Below, one piece after another: positions 1 through 11,377 of a DNA stretch of 64,000 nucleotides. The DNA comes from Punica granatum (lineage: Eukaryota; Streptophyta; Magnoliopsida; Myrtales; Lythraceae). The notes below the pieces were generated by a model, which worked only from the letters and a program-made list of their open reading frames with translations, was not told the origin of the DNA and searched no databases. The translations under genes and the position numbers were made by a program. The DNA lies in NCBI RefSeq assembly GCF_007655135.1, contig NC_045134.1, positions 9,134,982 to 9,198,981 of the forward strand, given 5' to 3'. Each line of letters opens with the position of its first letter. The stretch's first letter is position 1.

Positions 1-162
1 GACCATAGCCCTCGACCAGGTAAGATAATTTGAGTCATTTAGCTTATAATTGATCAAGCTCGTACCTGTGTAGTCTGATGGATTGACAGTATACACTGAA
101 AATGAATCATGTTCGACACCCTTTCCTGACACCTCTACTCCTTTTTGGATTGTTGCTGTTTC
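1..162 (-). pseudogene. Copia retrotransposon gag N-terminus (partial)
   Basis: On the minus strand this reads as the start of a plant Copia gag (Copia-like N-terminal domain): the peptide contains YTVNPSDYTG and then NDSNYLTWSRAMV, the usual pattern of 'P-x-D-x-x-G' followed by 'YxxWSRAM'. The frame is open to the left window edge and is closed upstream by a stop near 163-165. I see no in-frame ATG, so the start is lost or lies in a divergent codon. The primer-binding site lies just upstream, in the order expected for LTR, PBS, gag on the minus strand. The rest of the element is outside the window. Confidence 0.7.
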
Positions 163-203
163 TCACAACCCTAGAGTATATTAGGTTTCACGGTCCCAAT
201 TCT

Positions 204-420
204 GCTCTGATACCATGTGAAAAGAGGAAGCTTGTAAGCTTACTTTGATTGATCACTAATAACCGATACATATAGTGGAATGTCATGAAAGAAAAATAAG
301 AAAGACTGCTAAGATTTCTAATTGCCTATTATACATGAATCTAATTAGGTTAGCTACAATAATATACAAAAATGATTCTGCTAATCTTGGAGTATGAGGA
401 TCTCATAATTATTCCCGTAA
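204..420 (-). mobile_element. Copia primer-binding site (204-215) and 5' LTR
   Basis: Positions 204-215 read on the minus strand as TGGTATCAGAGC, the initiator-tRNA-Met primer-binding site typical of plant Copia elements. Immediately beyond it, from 216 rightward, the minus-strand sequence ends in CA, as an LTR 3' end should. The LTR belongs to the element whose gag occupies 1-162. Its outer boundary could not be fixed because the partner LTR is outside the window, so 420 is a guess. Confidence 0.55.
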
Positions 421-1054
421 TAAAATACCCCATTTACCGGATATTTTCTTACTTTCGTTTGCAAAATTTCTTGTGTTTCGTAATATTTATCGCAACAGCT
501 ATCGACCAAACAATAAGGTTGGTCCAGACGCACCATGGCTGAGACTAAGCAAACAGCTTTGGACTCAGCTGTCGAGCACGCAATGATAATATTGACGGTG
601 CCATCAAGGTGGTGATCCACCAAATTACTGTATCTAAAGACGCTATCAAAGATGCGTTTCTAATTGCGCAATTTGTCTTAGGTAATCTTCACGGATTATA
701 TATCCGATTAAAATGAACGTTCCTGAGATGAGTTTAATTATATTCGACACTCGTTGACACAACATGTAGTTTGGGGCGGGAAATGGGGAAATTTGAGATG
801 TCTAGTACAGTGCTACAGGCCACGGTAAGAAACATAACAACTGAATAAGGATTTTAAAGGTACTTGGTTCGACAGATAGCATTCCGGTCACATCCTCCAG
901 TGCAACACAGCTGGTGATCTTGCAGCTTCTACAGCCATTTTTGCTCCGCAAGCTGAAACTTTAAAGGAAATGATCCTTCAAACTGGACCAAGCACTGGTA
1001 CATCGAGACATCCTTTCCTCGGCTATTTTTTTCTTCTCCTCTGCCTCCGCTAAC
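421..1054. other. Stretch with no supported gene
   Basis: AT-rich sequence between the Copia LTR and the MATH-like gene. It may hold the outer part of the LTR. A short plus-strand open stretch near 910-1020 has no family resemblance I recognise. Confidence 0.4.
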
Positions 1055-1784
1055 TTACTTGTCCTGAATTGCGAATCTCGATTTCACTTCCTCCGATTTG
1101 TTCATCAGAGTTTCACACTCAGATATCAGCTTCATCTCTCTGGCACTCACTTCCTTTAGTCTCTTTTTGAGCTCTTCCTTTTCATTGGCAAGGCTATCTA
1201 ACGACGGTCTCTGTGATAGGTGAGTCTCGTGATCATTCTTCATCGTAGAGTATAGGTGATCCCACGTGATTTTCTGCAGCTCAAAATCAGAATTGTCTTG
1301 CTCAAAGGTTAAGTAGTCGGAGACAAAATCAGCAAAGTTGATCTTAAATTTCTTGATTGCTCTCTTCTGATCAGGAGATAACCCAGCTCGGGCATGGCTT
1401 AAGATCGACAAGGCCGAAGAAAGCTTATTGGTCATGTTCAAATTGAAGAGATCTGACAGGCATTCCTCCAAGGAGTGCTTGGCCATCTCTACATCATCTC
1501 CAGAAGCCAAATCAAGGGTCCGCATATCTGAAGCCAATCTTTCCCCCAAACGAGAGGTCCCAGCAGCATTAAAATACTTGGAGAGATTGCTGAAATAGGA
1601 GTCAAGGCAGCCTATTTGTGTCGCTAACACGACTGCCGGAACAACCTCGAGTAGAGTTATATCAACTTCAACCACCACAGTATCATCAACTACATAACCT
1701 TTAGTGCGATCGTGAAACTCATTCAGACGCTTGAATTTTGCGAACCCCCATTGGTCGTTCCTGCGCTGAACCTGTGATGGGTCT
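1055..1784 (-). pseudogene. MATH/coiled-coil protein, 3' exon of a decayed gene
   Basis: The terminal exon of a MATH (TRAF-homology) protein with a C-terminal coiled coil, a large plant family of uncertain function. A splice acceptor (CAG) lies at 1785-1787. The exon then reads DPSQVQRRNDQWGFAKFKRL and, a little further on, KGYVVDDTVVVEVDI, which is the last strand of a MATH domain ('WGF.KF..L' then 'KGYLVNDTLVVEAEI'). About 200 residues follow, ending in a heptad-rich segment with many E, K and L, and a stop at 1055. This exon is intact. The 5' part at 2112-2534 is damaged and out of register with it, so I call the locus a likely pseudogene. An alternative is a functional gene with an intron structure I misread. 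Confidence 0.6.
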
Positions 1785-2111
1785 CTGTAATTTTTTGCAA
1801 AGGCTGTTAGACTCAGAAAAAATAACTAAGGCAATTGACACGACAATTTGATCTTTGGCCGTCCTTTTCAAGAAAGTATTGGTTGATAAGGGCATGCTTG
1901 ATTAAATGGTTCTCTAAATGAATTTATAAGCACAAAGGATAGTAATCGGCAATCACGGCTAACAACTTCATCGGCTTTCGAAGTTCCCATTTTTCTAAAG
2001 GAAAACAAGGAATATCTCTCCACGCACCCGTTCTCTCCCACAGCACTTTCGAAAGTTCAAAACTTTGCAACATGTGTAGAAATTATCGACCAAATGTTGA
2101 ACAAGTTAAGA

Positions 2112-2534
2112 TCAAAGGACAGAAATTGACTGGAAATCTTTTGTCGAAAATGAGAATCCAGAACAAACAGCAGAAGAAACAGCACCCATTGCTGTCGAGG
2201 CTTCTCCATTCTCCTGATCATCTAAAGTGAATGCAAGCTTGGCATCTCGGCACCATCCATCAGGCAATGCTGCAGCATCCGCAACGTCTAAGAACATAGA
2301 CAGATGATCCGCAGCATCAATATATATTCGCATGCTCCAACAAACAAACAAATACCAAAGTTCATCTCCAGGATTGCAGTGTCTTGTCCGTCTGTCCATT
2401 TGCTTAACGGAGAAAGCAACAAAGAAGTTGGAAATACCACTTGCATCCTCCAATAGTGAACGCTTCAGAGCAGAGCGACGCTTGAGGAGCTGTTGCGTGG
2501 CGGCAGCGGCCCCACGCGGCAGCTTCCCAACCAT
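2112..2534 (-). pseudogene. MATH domain, N-terminal part of the decayed gene
   Basis: The minus-strand frame contains AADHLSMFLDVADAAALPDG then WCRDAKLAF, a clear match to the MATH core 'VDHLSMYLDVAD..LPYGW.RYAQF'. Upstream of it the expected 'FTWRI.NFS' and 'GGYKWRI' strands are scrambled, and the first ~45 residues look unrelated. Downstream the frame runs into a stop at about 2112 before reaching the 3' exon at 1784. The locus abuts a transposon-derived region at its 5' side, which could explain the loss of its normal start. Confidence 0.5.
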
Positions 2535-2921
2535 TTAAAAAAAAAAGAAAATTTGGCTGTTGACCCGAATTAAGGCTGTTGGACCCCCGACGGCCTTAAT
2601 TTCATTTTTTAATTTATATTAAAAAATTATTTATAAATACTCCAGTTTACATCTAAGGGCACGTTTGGTTCGCAGGATTAGAATAGATAGGGAATAGAAT
2701 AGACATGGATTAGAATAGACAGGGAATAGAATGAAAATTCTGATGAAATTTTTGTGTTTGGTTGGAGGGAATAGACATGGAATAAAATTATAATTATGAT
2801 GTTTGGTTGAGTTGAATAAGGAATAGAAAGAACAAGAATAGGATAAAAAGACAAAAATGCCCTTCATATAAATATAATGGATTTTATAAGATAAATTAAA
2901 TTTTTTTAAAAGAAAATAAAA

Positions 2922-2967
2922 GAAGTTACTGTTCATCTTCTTCTCAGAGACGATGAACAGTAACTTC
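2922..2967. repeat. 16-bp perfect inverted repeat with 14-nt loop
   Basis: GAAGTTACTGTTCATC at 2922-2937 is the exact inverse of 2952-2967. It sits at the edge between the transposon left arm and the captured coding fragment, and its right arm contains the fragment's first ATG (2954-2956). It could be a foldback left by the capture event. Confidence 0.7.
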
Positions 2968-3399
2968 AATCGGATCAGCTCGAGCTCGAACTCGAACTAG
3001 AGTTCGCAGGTAGCGATCTCGACCCCTACTTGATCTCCAATTCCCCCAAATCACCAAACCGTAATCACCCCTCTTCCTCCTCTTCCTCATCGTCTCACTC
3101 CTCTTCCCTCTGCAAGAACTCCTTGTGTGCTGATCCTCATCGTCGTCGTCTTCTCCGGCACCTTCCTCGTCTCCTCCTACTTCTCCTACATCTTCAGTTC
3201 CACCTCCCTCCTCCTCTCCCACCCCACCATCCACCTCCACGTCGATCTCCCCCTCATCCCCTACGCCCTCAGCTTTCCTGCCTTCTTTGCCGCAATCGTA
3301 TTCTCCTTCGAGTGCCTCTGCGGCGCCCGCTCCCGAAAATGCCACCGCGCCAGCTGCAAGGGCCTCAAGAAATCCATGGAATTCGATCTCCAGCTCTAG
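2954..3399 (+). pseudogene. Captured fragment of an At5g19025-like (L34e-superfamily) membrane protein gene
   Basis: The plus-strand reading from about 3127 gives VVVFSGTFLVSSYFSYIF, then LPLIPYALSFPAFFAA and CGARSRKC, ending GLKKSMEFDLQL. This matches my recollection of the plant protein annotated At5g19025 (ribosomal protein L34e superfamily): two hydrophobic segments followed by a Cys/Arg block. The N-terminal Ser-rich part ending SSSLCKNS is in another frame, so there is a frameshift near 3120. An early in-frame stop lies at about 2999, and a stop after DLQL replaces the glutamine expected before 'TE'. Beyond that the similarity ends. The fragment lies inside the inverted-repeat element and cannot make the full protein. 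Family identity is from memory. Confidence 0.6.
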
Positions 3400-3667
3400 A
3401 CCGAGAGCATTCTCAAAGGCCATGGCATCTTTATTGTAATAAGTCAAGAAAGTAGAGGGCATTTTCGGGTTTTCACTACTATTCCGGATGCGGCATAGCT
3501 AATCCTCACGTTCGGGGGAGGCACCCGTATTCCCCGTCTAATCCGGATAACTATCCCGATCCGGAATACTTATTCCTCGTACCCTTGAACCGAACATCGG
3601 AATAGGTATTACGTACGGAATGGATATTCTGATCCTTATCTCAACCGGTGAACCAAACATAGCCTAA

Positions 3668-4880
3668 TTTTTCACTTTTACTTCAATTTCACCCTCAATT
3701 ATCGATTCCAACTCCAATTTAACCCCAAATTTCCTCCTCTCTTCTTCGATATAAAAAAAGAAGATGATCCAAACCAATTGAATTGTTTCGGATATTATAT
3801 GCCGAATCCGAAATTCCCCCAAAATCTAAATTCCCAACCTTCTGACTTCTCCAATAACCAAAAATGTAATCATCCCAATATGAACTTCCCCCAGAATCCA
3901 AATTTCGAATATTATCCCCAACCATATGCCTTCTAACTAAACCCAAATAATGGATTTGCGGGTTCAACCTCTCAATTTATGGGTGGAACGAGTTCGGGAT
4001 TTGGAAGCGCCAATATGGAATCCAGTCAATCTCCACTGACAAATTCTCCTTTGCCATTCACTCAACCTCCTAGCGGTGGTCCCTGTGACATCAACCCGGA
4101 CATTGAATAAGTTACACCTCAAAATAGAAGTAGTCACATCGGCCAAAGATGATAATGGGAAGATGATAAGCCACTAATCAATACATGGCTAAATGACGAG
4201 CAAGATTTCGTGGTTGGGGATGATCAATTTGGTGCAACATTTAGGGAGAGGATCCACTGGCATTGCCTGTCGAGCGACTGCAGGCGTTTCTCCACGAAGA
4301 ACTCTGACACGTTGAAGCAACGGTCCCACCAGATTCACGCAATCGTATCGGCCTTCTGTGGATACTACATGTAAGCTGAGCGTCATAAAGCAAGCGGAGC
4401 AAATGATGATAATATGCTGGAGATAGCCCATAATTTATACTGCGAGACCGAGAAGGTCAAATTCCACATGTTGCTGCACTGGAATATTCTCCGTCGTGAA
4501 TCAAGATTTTTAGCCCTTATCGAATCTTTTGGTGACATTTCGAAGCGAACAAAGACAAATACTTCCGGTGAGTACACAACCTCATCCACTATCAATCGGA
4601 TAGTAACTCTTAAGTGCATCTAGAAGGCAGAGATGTGGTTAAGAGAAAAATTGCTAAAAGAAAATCATCTGAAGGGAAAAAGGCAGTTGGTATCGATCTC
4701 GGTGAGAGGAAAAACGTTGTCCGTGGTCTAGCTATTAGTCTCAAGAGTCAATATGGCGAATTGCACAAAATGAAGGAAAAAGAGTTCCAGATTAAGCAGA
4801 GAAAGTTTCAGATCATGTAGGAAGAAGTTAAAGACAAAGCATATAGAATCTGCCTCGAGACTCATGGCAACTGACATGAG
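3668..4880 (+). pseudogene. Harbinger-type ORF1 (Myb/trihelix, NAM-associated) relic
   Basis: Pieces in several frames read like ORF1 of plant PIF/Harbinger elements: an Asn/Pro/Gln-rich N-terminus with repeated 'FPQNPNF' units, then 'W.NDEQDFVVGDDQ' and 'FRERIHWHC', then an 'R.HQIHAIVSAFCGYY' segment typical of the Myb/SANT-like region, and finally the NAM-associated C-terminus ('MLEIAHNLYCETEKVKFHML', followed by a Lys/Glu-rich coiled coil). ORF1 protein normally binds DNA and helps import the transposase. Many stops and frameshifts show it is dead. It is directly upstream of the ORF2 relic, the usual order. Confidence 0.65.
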
Positions 4881-5123
4881 CAATTATTTTCTAGACATGC
4901 TTGCCATTCATAAGAGGTTGTTAGAGGAAGCTCTTTTGAAGATTTTCAATAGTAAATTACGTTTGTACTGTTTATGTTGTGGGGGGTTCAGAGTCATTAT
5001 TTATGTTTGTAATAACATATGGTTCTAATGAAATTTAAATTATACTATGTTATGTGTTTTTTCGAATCGTTAAATAATTTACTTTTTAAAAAGTAACCGT
5101 TGGAAAACGTTGCAAATTAACTG

Positions 5124-5960
5124 TTGAAAAGTAGTCTTGGAATCTTCTCTACAAAATTATTTCACTCTCATATGCACTCACTCACAGCCTACCATTTCCC
5201 ATTCATATCCCCTCATCTCCAATTCACATCCTTCAAATACATGTTTGAAAACCGTAATGATCCCAATAATATGTCCATGGATCCATCGGACTGGATGGAA
5301 GATCTGTTGAAACATTATAAGGATCCATGCATCCTTGACCTCCTTCAGAAGATCGAGCAGGCCACCTCTGGTGAAAGCTCTTCCTCCACACCGAAAAGGA
5401 AGATAGTTGACAAGAATCGCAAAGCGATTCATAAGCAACTTATGTAGGACTACTTCATTGACAAGCCAGTGTACTCTGCCGAGGCATTTTGACGAAGATT
5501 TAGAATGAGGAAGCATCTGTTCCTTGAATTGTGGACGACCTCTCAAGTGTCTATCCATTTTCCTGTAGAGAAGAGATTTCGGAGGCAAAGCAAGCCTATC
5601 CCCGCTACAAAAATGCATCATGGCCATACGTATGTTGGCCTACGGAGTAGGTTCTGACGTCGTTGACGAATATTTTTGGCTAGGAGAGAGTACCGTGAAC
5701 GAATGCCTCTACAAGTTTTGTGAACACATCATTTCGGTTTTCGGCCCTCAATACTTGTGCTAGTAAAATGCAAGAGATGTTCAATGCCTACTACATATTG
5801 GAGCGTCACGCGATTTCCCCGACATGATGGGCAGTATCGATTGCATGCATTGGGAGTGGAAAAATTGCTCAAAGCCATGGCACGGTATGCATAAGAGTCA
5901 CCATAGAGTTCCAACTTTAATAGTTGAAGTAGTGGCGGGACCTGATCTTAGGATATGACA
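5124..5960 (+). pseudogene. PIF/Harbinger transposase (DDE_Tnp_4, ALP1-like) relic
   Basis: A degraded Harbinger nuclease. The first open block (5124-5447) carries the Ser-rich N-terminus and RKIVDKNRKAIHKQLM. Further pieces read FRMRKHLFLELW, LAYGVGSDVVDEYFWLGEST, CLYKFCEHIISVFGPQY, and then, in another frame, GSIDCMHWEWKNC followed by 'KPWHGM'. The GSIDCMHWEWKNCP motif contains the second catalytic Asp of the DDE nuclease. The sequence breaks off after about 5960, before the last catalytic residue. Multiple stops and frameshifts exclude activity. Confidence 0.75.
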
Positions 5961-6827
5961 TTTATTTTTCACATCACATATAACTAATTTGAACCCTTAC
6001 ATTTTCGTCAATCTAATCTGGATCATCCATTTTTATAAATTTTAGAATTTTAAAATTGTTCCAGAAAAATCATGATATGGTTCATTTGTAATATAAAATG
6101 TGATTTTTGGGTAACAAAGAAAAGGGAAAGGCAGGAGGAAGAAGAAGAATAAGAAAGAAGGAATGTGGAATATAATTGGCCGCACGGAATTAAAGATTCC
6201 ATTTTTATATACCTTATTTTTCTTTCTAAAATCCAAAATCTATTCTTGGATTGAGGAAAGTGCGAGCTTTTATGCCATAAAGAAACCACTCTCTCTCTAT
6301 GCCTCTGTTTGTCTCTCTTTGTCTCTCTATCTCTTATTCTCTCTCTGTTATCATCCCTGAGTTTCTGGCTATGGCGATTCCCTTTGCCCTCTTCTCATTG
6401 TTCGATATCTGTGAAGGGACAGTAGTGTCATTTCACTACTGATGTTGGACTCGCCGTCGCCGTGGAGAGGGGAGGTGAGAATATCACCCCTCTCTACTGC
6501 TCACTCATTAACCTTGTTTGATTTATTTAATCGACAAAACAATTAGGGGCAATTAATGTAGCTGATTCGACGAGTGATTTATGATCGATGGCATGGCGCT
6601 TCCTCATTGATCTATGTCTGAAGGTTAATTTGTAATATTATTGAAGGTTTGTGTGATGAAAATATGAAAGTAAATAATGGAAATACTTAAAAGAAATTAT
6701 GTAAAATGAACAGTTTATATTAAATGAGGAGAGATCTAAAGGGTTATATTAGTTTTGTACTGTGTGAAAAAAATAAAATTATGCACTATCGAATTTTGGG
6801 GTATATATACACACACATAATAGTATA
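5961..6827. other. Non-coding stretch with a CT-rich tract
   Basis: No gene supported. A pyrimidine-rich CTCT tract lies at about 6287-6355 (microsatellite-like). It is followed at 6372 by a short ATG frame of about two dozen codons that I do not recognise. Confidence 0.4.
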
Positions 6828-7021
6828 CAGGGCCGGAGTTAAGATTTTCATTCAAAGGGAGCAAATTAATATTTTTGGGGTAAAATTTTAAAAATTTAAA
6901 ATTTTAAGATGATAAAATACTAATTTTATAATAAAAAAACTCATACTTTTAGGAATAAAATTTTAAAATTTCAAAGTTTAAGAGGGCAATTGTCCCCTGA
7001 CAGTACATTGGCTCGCCCCTG
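6828..7021. mobile_element. hAT-like MITE
   Basis: A 194-bp element beginning CAGGGCCGGAG and ending CTCGCCCCTG, an imperfect inverted pair of the CAGGGGCGGAG type seen at plant hAT ends. It is flanked by 8-bp direct repeats ATAGTATA (6820-6827) and ATAGTACA (7022-7029), one mismatch. The interior is AT-rich with no coding potential. Confidence 0.75.
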
Positions 7022-7029
7022 ATAGTACA

Positions 7030-8722
7030 CACAAGTTGTAAACGTGGTGTAGGTTTGTATCAAGAGCTATCATGCCGATTCCCTTTACAGATTCGATTTT
7101 TTTTTAGATATATCTTTATATCAGTGAGTTGGTTGTCGTAGTTATCGAATTTTTCTTCTTTTTTTCTTCTCTTTTTGAAGATTTTATGGATTATTTAGCA
7201 GGTCTGAATTTTCTTAGAATTTTATCAGTGGAAGGTCGTGACATTTATATAGAATACAGAGAATTGTTACCGACTTGGAAAATCCACAATTAATCACAAG
7301 AAGTTCACGAAAGTGCTAAATGGGGAGATCGGGATGATGTTTCGATTTCCCTCTCCGATACTTAAGTCACTATCAACTTTAGGGAAGTGTATGGGATGTG
7401 TAACCGAAAGGAATTGTAGGACGTACCTCTGGATTTTTATGAAACCACTCAAATAATTTCAATTATTTGAGAGATACTCGATATCTCATATAGATCTCGT
7501 AGGTCGATAATTAAGGAAATGGGCTAAGCTTGCTGCTCAAGCTAGGCAATCCATCATGGGAGGGGGGGACCGGGATGCCACTGGCATCGCCCTTCCTGAA
7601 AAGCCAAGTCCCTAACAGGATTGGGTTTCTATCGTAACCTGATATAAATATTAATTAATCGCAAAAAACAAGTACTTCTCAAATATGTAGATAGATAAAA
7701 TATAATATGAAATAGAGATATCAATAGGATATATCGAAGATATAGCCAGATCATCAATATTGATAGATAACATCAAATATATTCATAGAAGGTTTTCCTG
7801 ACGTAAGATGTTATCGTAATCGAGAAGATCGGGGCAGCCCCGATTCAATAAATAGGACTGCTATTTTAGTTCGTAACAGACTCCATGAGCAATGGGTGAC
7901 AAGAGTCTTGTGCCATTTATGAATTTTTCACTGGTAGGGAGTTCAAATGAGTAATGGTCCTGTGTATGAATTAACTAATCATTTGCAAACATCATAAAAG
8001 AATAGTAACTCATATTCACTTGATAAACATACACTCCAAATTTCAAGCTTCATTTGAAAATACTCAATTTTCAATTTACTAATATGATTTTTCAATTTCG
8101 ATAAATAAAAAAATGATAAGAAAAGTGAAAGTGAAAAAAAAGAAAATACTTTTCTAATACAAATTTTAACTTAAAGCCTCCATATTCCCCAAATTGGCAC
8201 CCGTAGGTTTCCATACTTGGTTCAAATAAAACCTAAATTTTCTATGATACCTAACATCCGTTCCTTTCCATTCCGATACCAAACATAACCCGAGAACTTC
8301 GTCTTTGATCTTTGTAAAGCTTGTGCAACTTTGTAAGTGAAATGATCACACGTCTTCCCCATGACATAGTCAACTGCCCTGCCTTAGCGATCCAATTATC
8401 TAGTAATCTGACGGTGCTGAGTGTTAGTGCGAAATTAGCAGCATTAATGGGACATCACGCTGCGTATTATATAAAAAGTTAAGGGTGCAAACTGGGTTTT
8501 ATGTCAAACAGCGAGTGCAAACTTTATTGACAGTAAAGTTTTGAGGTAGAATTTCAATTTTCTAGGCATGGAATTGGAGGCTTGATCACCAACCTTATAG
8601 AATTTGAAAAAGTTCCTGGAAAGTAATGTCTCTTTGTAGATTCGTTTTCCGAAACTTATTAGTACAATTGCGAGACACACAGCTGAAAGTCGGAAACCCG
8701 AACAGCATACATTCTTTTCGAT
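7030..8722. other. Non-coding AT-rich spacer
   Basis: No coding frame, RNA gene or clear mobile element recognised over about 1.7 kb. A short GC-richer patch lies at about 7550-7620, including a G7 run. Confidence 0.4.
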
Positions 8723-8868
8723 TACAAAGAAAGCTCAAGGCATAATACAATGAAAGATAAATCTTAAATAATTAATAAAAGAGTACAGATAATCTCATTA
8801 GGTATCGAACTTGTGACCTCTAAGTCAACAAACGAGGATGTGCGCGACTGCGCTACGCCCTCTTTTGA
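8723..8868 (-). mobile_element. tRNA-derived SINE, same family as 43888-44040
   Basis: On the minus strand it starts TCAAAAGAGGGCGTAGCGCA and contains an A-box-like stretch (TAGCGCAGTCG) and a B-box-like stretch (AAGTTCGATACC), followed by an AT-rich body. The order and many bases match the SINE at 43888-44040, whose insertion is proven by an empty site. It lies about 120 bp past the TIC55 stop codon and could fall in that gene's 3' UTR. Boundaries are approximate. Confidence 0.65.
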
Positions 8869-8990
8869 ACAGATACTTGCAGCACAATCTATTTAAGGAA
8901 CTACACATTGAGTATCGCTGTCCTATATCAGTGTAAAATCGAAGGCAACTGCACACGGGAAAAGGTATGAACATAACTTCCCTCCTCAGT

Positions 8991-11377
8991 TCACAATCTC
9001 CTGTGGGTCCTGATGAAGTTTGTTGTATTCATTGCAACAACTGTCGAGCAAACATAAGCGCCGCCTAGACTAGCAGCGGCCGACACCAAGAGAGCAACCT
9101 TCCATTGCCGACTGCATGCTAATATCGCCATTGCTGTCAGGGCAGCGGCTATAGCAACGAAAGCGTTCTTCCAGGCCTCAAATGCCTGCACAACTGCTCG
9201 ACATCCCTTGCAATGAATCACGTGCCGAAAGTACCTGCATATGGATACAATTTTTGCATTGAACAATTTTGGAGACCAGAAGATATTATGGCATTTCATT
9301 ACGGGAAGATGGAAGGGAAAACTAAATCGCCATGGTATTATGAGCCCTATGACATTCCGACTCAATACAAATGACGGAATAAGTTTGTGTTGTTATGAAT
9401 GAATCGAAAGAACACGTTCTTTGCTATTGCCGCTGAATATTGACAAAATCTGATTGTTACCTGTTGGCTAGATTTGGGGCGTGCATCGCCGCAAGACCTC
9501 CCTTTGCTGGAGAAGACGCTGAAGCTCCGGCAACTAACCCAGCCGGCGCGTGCTCCACCACTGCAGGAAGTTCAGGCAGCGAAATTGTGCTGTGTCCAAA
9601 ATGGTAGGGCATCCCGTGCCCAACCTTGTCCATCCACTTCCGATACTCGGCAACCCAAGTATCAGAAGACTTCAAATTGAGGTAGAGCTCCTTTGTGGGG
9701 ACTTTCTCCTTCATTAACACCTCATTCTGCGATGAGAGGAAACCCATGTCTTGCTCAAAAACCTTGCTCGCATTCTGATGGAAGTACCATTTCGGGAATA
9801 TCTTCGCTAGCGGAGACCTCATTGTGCCACCGAACCTGACAATGAGCATTGACTTCCCCTGCCCGGTTGGCCTGCAGAGGAACAGGCCTGTAAAGTAATG
9901 CTTCTCCCCATTCTTCCCAATGATCTCTCTGTTATTTTGGAGCACACAAGGCGCGTCGAACCGTAAGAAATTGGGCATTGAGCCATCCTTCTCCCTTCCC
10001 CACCAACCTGCGAACCCCCGGTCAGTTCTCTCCGTGACCTCAAAGCACAAGGGCTGGGCATCTTCCCTTTTGGCGGTCCAGTCTGTCCGATCGTGTGAGA
10101 TGGGGATATGGGCAGGGTCCATCAGGTTCTCAAGTAAGATCGAGTGGTCATATGGCAGCTCATGAATGGTCGAGGTGTCCTGGAACCCGGGCCGTGCAAA
10201 GTTCTCAAACCACGGAAGTTTCTCGGGTTTCGGTGGCGTCTTCTGGGACATCCACACCCACACCACGCCCTGGGAGTCCTTCACCTCATAGGTCGTCAAG
10301 CAGGCTGATCGAGGGATTTTTGCATCCGAGGGAAGCTGCATTATAGGATCAAGACTAACTCATAACGAGAAACTAACAGCACAAGATTATGAGAAACAAA
10401 CAGCCATTTGGTACGGGAAAACCATGACAGCTAAAACAACATACATATTATAAAGTGGTAAGATCGCATTTCCCACCAGATGCAATCTTATGCTTTCCGA
10501 AAGAAACGAAAAGCCGGGAATTTCTCCCCAGCCAGGTACAGCTTAAGCAAGGATAAGAGAGTACCTGGGGTATGTGGACACATTTTCCTTCTCCTTCGAA
10601 TTGCCAGCCGTGGTACAGACACTCTAACCTTCCATCAACCAACTGACCTTCTGATAATTTTGCTAACCTGAAATCCGAAAGTTCAAGGCCGTGAGTTCGA
10701 ATTAACAAAAGAAGCTAACATCAGTGGATTCTATGCCCCCGTGAAATAATAGCTCTACGGAGCCCCGGAAAATTTCCACCTTTACTAAGCAAGTCACAGT
10801 CTTTGTTTCTCTATGGCACGTCCCACTTTACATTGGACTCCATAGATATTGCTTTTTAAGGAATGGAATCATGGGATGTCGTTTGTTTTCGAAATAATCA
10901 TATAATTTAACAGTGATCAGCGCGATGATGGTCATGACGATGAGAGTGAGACACATTCAATCACCTGTGGGGGCACCGATCCTCGTGGCACCGTAGAACG
11001 CCGCCACCGTCCCGGTACAGAACCAGCTGCTTGTCGAACACCTTCAGCCCGAGCGGTGCGTCGTCGGGCACGTCCGCGGTGAGGTACAAGGGGTACCACT
11101 CCTCCGTCCAGTCGTACTGCACCGTGTGCCTGCCCTCCTGGACCTCCTCCGACTCCTCCTCATGGCCAATGAGAGGCGCCTCCGTGATTCCCGACACGGC
11201 GCGGAGCCTGAGAGACGACGGACCGAACGGTCTTGCTGCTGCTGCCGCCGCCGCCGCCGTGGATGTGGCAGGGCATCTTGATGGTGGGGCAGCGAGGAAG
11301 AAGGTGATGGGGTTGGTTTTTGGGGGAAGAGGGAGAGAAGTGTGGGAAGGAAGAAATGGGTCTAGGATAAGAGCCAT
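8991..11377 (-). CDS. TIC55: TIC55, Rieske protein of the chloroplast inner envelope
   Basis: Four exons on the minus strand: 11377-10965, 10667-10565, 10335-9461 and 9234-8991, all with GT-AG introns and joining in frame to 544 codons plus stop; Arabidopsis TIC55 is of similar length. The start is the ATG at 11377 ([11 protein letters not shown]), followed by a Ser/Ala/Pro-rich transit peptide. The Rieske [2Fe-2S] ligands are C135-P-H137 and C154-L-Y-H157. The mononuclear iron site is in [15 protein letters not shown] (N242, D245, H248, H253). A redox CxxC (C472-K-G-C475) precedes two C-terminal membrane segments, and the protein ends NFIRTHRRL as in TIC55. The family is linked to the protein import translocon and to hydroxylation of chlorophyll catabolites. 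PAO and PTC52 are close relatives, but the sequence '[16 protein letters not shown]' and the C-terminus favour TIC55. No damage seen. Confidence 0.95.

Larger units (their letters stand above)
2657..3664. mobile_element. PIF/Harbinger-like non-autonomous element carrying a host gene fragment
   Basis: The 1008-bp element begins GGGCACGTTTGGTTC and ends with the imperfect inverse of that sequence (the inverse reads GGCTATGTTTGGTTC, 12 of 15 identical). It is flanked by the trinucleotide TAA on both sides (2654-2656 and 3665-3667), the TTA/TAA target-site duplication of PIF/Harbinger and Tourist elements. The left arm has short repeats of a GGAATAGA-type motif and the right arm has GG/CCGGAATA-type repeats, common in this superfamily. 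The middle (about 2955-3400) resembles a host coding sequence, so this is a gene-capturing ('Pack') element. It encodes no transposase. A degenerate Harbinger relic lies immediately to its right. Confidence 0.7.

Noticed and set aside
3030..3455. Plus-strand 141-codon frame rich in Ser, Pro and Leu
   Set aside because: After the first ~33 residues it is the wrong frame of the captured gene; the frame starting near 3127 carries the recognisable protein.
2944..3462. Minus-strand 172-codon acidic frame rich in Glu, Gly and Asp
   Set aside because: It is the antisense of the captured host gene fragment; its composition follows from the Ser/Leu/Pro-rich plus strand.
9474..10346. Several plus-strand frames of 60-80 codons
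   Set aside because: They lie opposite TIC55 exon 3 and have no independent support.
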